From the NCBI GenBank assembly GCA_046153015.1, contig JBJXGF010000124.1, positions 1 through 13,984 of the forward strand: DNA of 13,984 nt, given 5' to 3'. The first letter of the stretch is position 1, and the number at the start of each line of letters is the position of its first letter. Positions 12,004 through 13,984 of the stretch are shown here, piece by piece. The DNA is from JBJXGF01 sp046153015 (lineage in GTDB: Bacteria; Actinomycetota; Acidimicrobiia; Acidimicrobiales; CAIXPF01). The notes under the pieces are model-generated. The model had not been told where the DNA came from, did no database searches, and was given only the letters and a program-made list of their open reading frames with translations. Position numbers and translations under genes: made by a program.

Positions 12004-12140
12004 GCGGCTCATCCCCGACCCCGAAGTCCGGCCGCTCACCGACGCCAGCACCCCGGGGCCGGCTCCGGATCGCCGTCGAAAAGCTCCGGCGCGGGGGAGA
12101 AGCGCCCCGACGACGCCGTCAGCGCGCTGGGGGCCGACGC
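12004..12140 (+). pseudogene. Decayed SSB gene fragment
   Basis: GCGGCTCATCCCCGACCCCG starts a recognisable SSB frame: RLIPDPEVRPLTDAST, matching residues 9-24 of the intact copies. The frame then shifts to give RGRLRIAVEKLRR (SSB RLRVAVDNPRR), and the sequence jumps to GCGGGGGAGAAGCGCC, which corresponds to the AGEKRS segment near the C terminus. The middle of the OB-fold is therefore deleted, as in the relic at 351. The first eight codons (MNSISLVG) are missing, exactly where the minus-strand gene at 11146 begins, so that gene's insertion or a rearrangement may have cut the SSB. Beyond 12110 similarity is weak. Confidence 0.65.
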
Positions 12141-12254
12141 GGTGCTCGGCCGCACGGAGCGCATCAGCGTGGACGGCGCCCGTTTTGGGTGTTCAGTCTT
12201 GGCCCACTTGTGGATAGAGTGGCGGTGCTGGGAGCTGTTCAGCTTCTAGAAGTG

Positions 12255-12294
12255 GTGGCCTGGACCCCCCGCCGGACGACGGGAGCCAGGCCAC
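12255..12294 (-). terminator. Hairpin terminator of the DUF3800-like gene
   Basis: GTGGCCTGG (12255-12263) pairs perfectly with CCAGGCCAC (12286-12294), and the loop can pair further (CCC with GGG). It begins eight bases after the minus-strand stop codon at 12302. Confidence 0.65.
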
Positions 12295-12301
12295 GTGCGC
12301 G

Positions 12302-12911
12302 TCAGGCCTTCAGGCGCTCCAGCCGCAAGGTCGCGCTCGCCAGCAGCGGCTGGTGCGGCCGATCGCGGCTGGTCAGATCGTGCGCCGTTGCGCTGGTGAG
12401 AATGTCCGCGGCCCAGAGGAGCGGGTCCTTGCTCTTGCGGGCGTGCCGGTAACGCAGCTCCGGCCGCGACCGTGCCTCGCCGTCGGGCATCCGCAATAAG
12501 CAGCGCATCACGACGGTTCAGCGTTGCGCTGCGCGCCTCGATCACCGCCTCGGCGACGCCCTCCTCGATCGATAGTCGGTGCAGCAGGTGCTGCAAGAGA
12601 CGGCGTCGAGCTGGCTCCTGGCCTTTTGGGGCGATGGGGTACGCGGTCACGACGTAGACCAGCGCGCCGAGGTCAACGACTCGACGCAGGATCGCGGCTC
12701 GCCGCTCCGGGGCCTCGTCGCGCCAGTGGAGATACCGCTGGCCGGGCAGGAGGAGCTCGGGCAGCGCCGTCCGAGCAGGTTCCAGCTGCGCGGCGCCGAC
12801 GACGGCCGCGCCGAGAACCACCATGAGCCCTTGCCCGGTGGCGCGCATCGACTCGTCCACGAACGCCGTCCAGGGCGTCGGAGCTCTGTCGTTGTCGTCC
12901 GTGGACACCAT
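12302..12911 (-). pseudogene. Frameshifted DUF3800-like protein gene
   Basis: The N-terminal frame (ATG 12911) reads PTPWTAFVDESMRATGQGLM, then PELLLPGQRYLHWRDEAPER (51-70), VVDLGALVYVVTAYPI and AEAVIEARSATLNRRDALLI (120-139). This is the DUF3800-like pattern with an N-terminal V-D-E-S, H-W-R-D-E and E-A-R, thought to be an RNase-H-like fold. At about 12475-12495 the sense switches frame (one extra base or two missing). The end continues as EARSRPELRYRHARKSKDPL, LWAADILTSATAHDLTSRDR and LERLKA, stopping at 12302. K-S-K-D-P-L-L-W-A-A-D is the conserved C-terminal motif with the final aspartate. As read, the first frame would give a protein without that motif, so it is inactive unless the shift is a sequencing error. 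DUF3800 proteins often sit with defence and mobile genes. Confidence 0.7.
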
Positions 12912-12955
12912 GACGAGTGGATGGGGTCAGGCGCGAGCCGCGCGTGTTCGGCTTA

Positions 12956-12971
12956 GGGGCCGCGCGGCCCC
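12956..12971 (-). terminator. Palindrome after the HTH regulator gene
   Basis: GGGGCCGCGCGGCCCC is a perfect 16-base palindrome 11 bases after the minus-strand stop at 12983, a plausible terminator lying between that gene and the DUF3800-like gene. Confidence 0.5.
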
Positions 12972-12982
12972 CAAACCCTTCC

Positions 12983-13318
12983 TCAGGCGGCGTGGGCGCC
13001 GCATAGCCGGGCGAGGGCGTCAGCGAAGGGCTTCATCGCCTCTTCGGGGCGGACCCTGCCGTGAGCGAGGCCGCTGATGGTGTCGACGGGGAGCGCGTAG
13101 CGGTCACGCAGCACGAACGCCGCGCACAGCACGTCGAGGTGTTGGGCCTGCCAGCGACGGTTGCCCAAGCCGCCCTGGGGGGTGGCCGGGCGGGTGTGCA
13201 GGCCGAGTTCGTCGGAGAGCGCGGCGAGGGCTTCGCGGTTGGTTTCCACGCCGCGGCGGGCGAGCTCGGCGAGGACTGCGGTTGCGCGCACCCCCGCCGG
13301 CCGGCTTCGGTCGGCCAT
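12983..13318 (-). CDS. Small HTH (MerR-like) regulator divergent from cas gene
   Basis: The 111-residue product reads MADRSRPAGVRATAVLAELA, TNREALAALSDELGLHTRPA, GGLGNRRWQAQHLDVLCAAF and VLRDRYALPVDTISGLAHGR. W-Q-A-Q-H-L-D-V-L followed by F-V-L-R-D-R-Y-x-L-P-V-D-T-I is the MerR-like HTH wording, in which a helix is followed by a short basic wing. The ATG at 13318 is preceded by AAGGAGGGAAAGG, the best ribosome site in the window, so the longer upstream frame is rejected. It is transcribed away from csb1, sharing a 182-base intergenic region, so it may regulate the cas operon and itself; this is inferred from position alone. A hairpin follows its stop codon. Confidence 0.75.
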   Translation of the reverse strand: MADRSRPAGVRATAVLAELARRGVETNREALAALSDELGLHTRPATPQGGLGNRRWQAQHLDVLCAAFVLRDRYALPVDTISGLAHGRVRPEEAMKPFADALARLCGAHAA

Positions 13319-13355
13319 CCTTTCCCTCCTTGTAGTTACGCCTGTGCAATTCGAG

Positions 13356-13361
13356 AGTGTA
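13356..13361 (-). promoter_or_regulatory. Candidate -10 of the HTH regulator gene
   Basis: On the minus strand TACACT fits the TAnnnT -10 pattern 37 bases before the ATG at 13318, leaving a short leader that ends in the strong ribosome site. No clear -35 is visible. Confidence 0.3.
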
Positions 13362-13452
13362 GGCCGGGGGTGAGACGACGACCCGGGCAATCACGCAGAG
13401 ATTTCGCGGCGTGGTTCCGTGGATCGGGTCCGTGAGTGTCACACCCCCTCCG

Positions 13453-13483
13453 TAGAGTCCCGCCCAGAGCACGACGTTCGTGC
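13453..13483 (+). promoter_or_regulatory. Candidate promoter and operator of the csb1 gene
   Basis: TAGAGT (13453-13458) fits a -10 element. Eleven bases later GCACGA-CGT-TCGTGC (13469-13483) is a perfect 6-base inverted repeat, between the putative transcription start and the ribosome site (AGAGG, about 13489-13493). A repressor bound there would block the operon. The repeat is seen; the role is inferred. Confidence 0.4.
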
Positions 13484-13500
13484 GGAGAAAGAGGTTTGTC

Positions 13501-13984
13501 ATGGACAGGTTGACGGTCGAGCGCTTGGTGGCGGGCTGCGCGGATGACAGCTTCGACGCGGGTCTGACGATTCGCACGGTGATGGAGCCCTTGCTCGGGG
13601 CCGGCGCCCCGGTGAAGCCGGCGGTGTACGAGGGCGGCCGGTACCAGGTTGACCGCCGCTGGTGGACGCCGCCCGGGGGGGAACGGGCGGCGGTGGAGGT
13701 GGTCGTGATCGACAACGTCGCCTCGCAGGCGAACCGGCTCGAAGCGGCGCTGTTGGCCCAGCGGGAGCGGTTGGGGTTGCCGGAGCTGGTGCTGGACCTG
13801 TCGGCGGCGCCGCTGCCGGCGCATCTGCCGACCCGGTTGTCGTCGTTCTTGTTCCCGCACCGCAACGCCGACGCGTACCTGCGCGACGCCGCCCGCGGCG
13901 AAAAGAGCTTCCTCAGCGACTCGGTGGGCAAGGCGCTGTTCGCGGCGTCTGCGGAGAACCCGGCGGCGTTGTTCGAGTGGATGC
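13501..13984 (+). CDS. csb1: Csb1 (Cas7) of a type I-G CRISPR-Cas system, 3' end outside window
   Basis: The frame from the ATG at 13501 stays open for 161 codons to the window edge. Csb1 (GSU0053-type, Cas7 of type I-G, formerly I-U) forms the crRNA-binding backbone of the Cascade complex. The family wording is clear: GLTIRTVMEPLLGAGAPVKP (21-40), AVYEGGRYQVDRRW, VVVIDNVASQANRLEAALLA (67-86; the family shows D-S-x-x-S-Q-A-N-R-x-E), SSFLFPHRNADAYLRDA (114-130; S-S-x-x-x-P-H-R-x-x-D-A), then SDSVGKALF and NPAALFEW. The ribosome site AGAGG is well placed. Being first after a divergent regulator and an operator-like repeat, it probably opens the cas operon; csb2, cas8 and cas3 would be expected to its right. 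No CRISPR array is visible on this side. Confidence 0.85.
   Translation, partial: MDRLTVERLVAGCADDSFDAGLTIRTVMEPLLGAGAPVKPAVYEGGRYQVDRRWWTPPGGERAAVEVVVIDNVASQANRLEAALLAQRERLGLPELVLDLSAAPLPAHLPTRLSSFLFPHRNADAYLRDAARGEKSFLSDSVGKALFAASAENPAALFEWM

Noticed and set aside
13104..13931. A 275-codon minus-strand frame over the csb1 start
   Set aside because: It is antisense to csb1 and out of frame with the HTH regulator; no ribosome site or recognised domain.
1..13984. CRISPR array expected near the csb1 gene
   Set aside because: No regularly spaced direct repeats are visible in the window; an array, if present, lies outside it.

Overview
The window is very GC-rich, with coding frames ending mostly in G or C, strong GGAGG-type ribosome sites in places and several leaderless-looking starts. 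The gene families fit an actinobacterium: actinobacterial ribbon-helix-helix antitoxins, an EACC1 conflict protein and a type I-G Csb1. The class cannot be fixed from the sequence. There is no rRNA, tRNA, housekeeping operon or CRISPR array. The content is accessory: toxin-antitoxin modules, single-stranded-DNA-binding (SSB) proteins with decayed copies, an excisionase-like HTH gene and its relic, small HTH regulators, conflict-type genes and many pseudogenes. It reads as an accessory island, possibly built from remnants of an integrated or conjugative element, that ends at the edge of a CRISPR-Cas locus.

Left part (1-3720): a partial antitoxin-like gene with a candidate operator; an SSB relic (351-591) with a perfect hairpin terminator; a decayed stretch with coding-like fragments; an intact vapBC pair (1456-2075, minus) with a palindrome at its start; a small zinc-knuckle protein (2332-2685); then a graveyard holding the last third of an excisionase-like gene and a possible zinc-ribbon relic.

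Middle part (3720-6763): a two-gene minus-strand operon encoding an EACC1-type 'effector-associated constant component' and a 419-residue protein with a HEIGH metallopeptidase motif. A divergent, twice-frameshifted Thr-rich lipoprotein-like gene lies upstream. This is the best candidate for a little-described system: EACC1 is known from NTP-dependent conflict systems, and the partner looks like a zinc peptidase effector.

Right-middle part (6764-12300): a repeated module of structured leader plus SSB, present twice intact (7283-7654 and 10093-10467) and in at least two relics (351-591, 12004-12140). A third intact, divergent SSB on the minus strand (8267-8611) precedes a DUF433 antitoxin and a frameshifted DUF5615 toxin. 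Between the modules lie a 70-residue HTH regulator and a short excisionase-like HTH protein. Two further minus-strand genes encode a PD-(D/E)XK-like protein that appears to have lost its catalytic-aspartate segment and a conserved protein of unknown function.

Right end (12302-13984): a frameshifted DUF3800-like gene, a small HTH regulator with an excellent ribosome site, and, divergent from it across a 182-base intergenic region with a candidate operator, the first 161 codons of a Csb1 (Cas7) gene, which probably begins a type I-G (formerly I-U) CRISPR-Cas operon continuing off the window.
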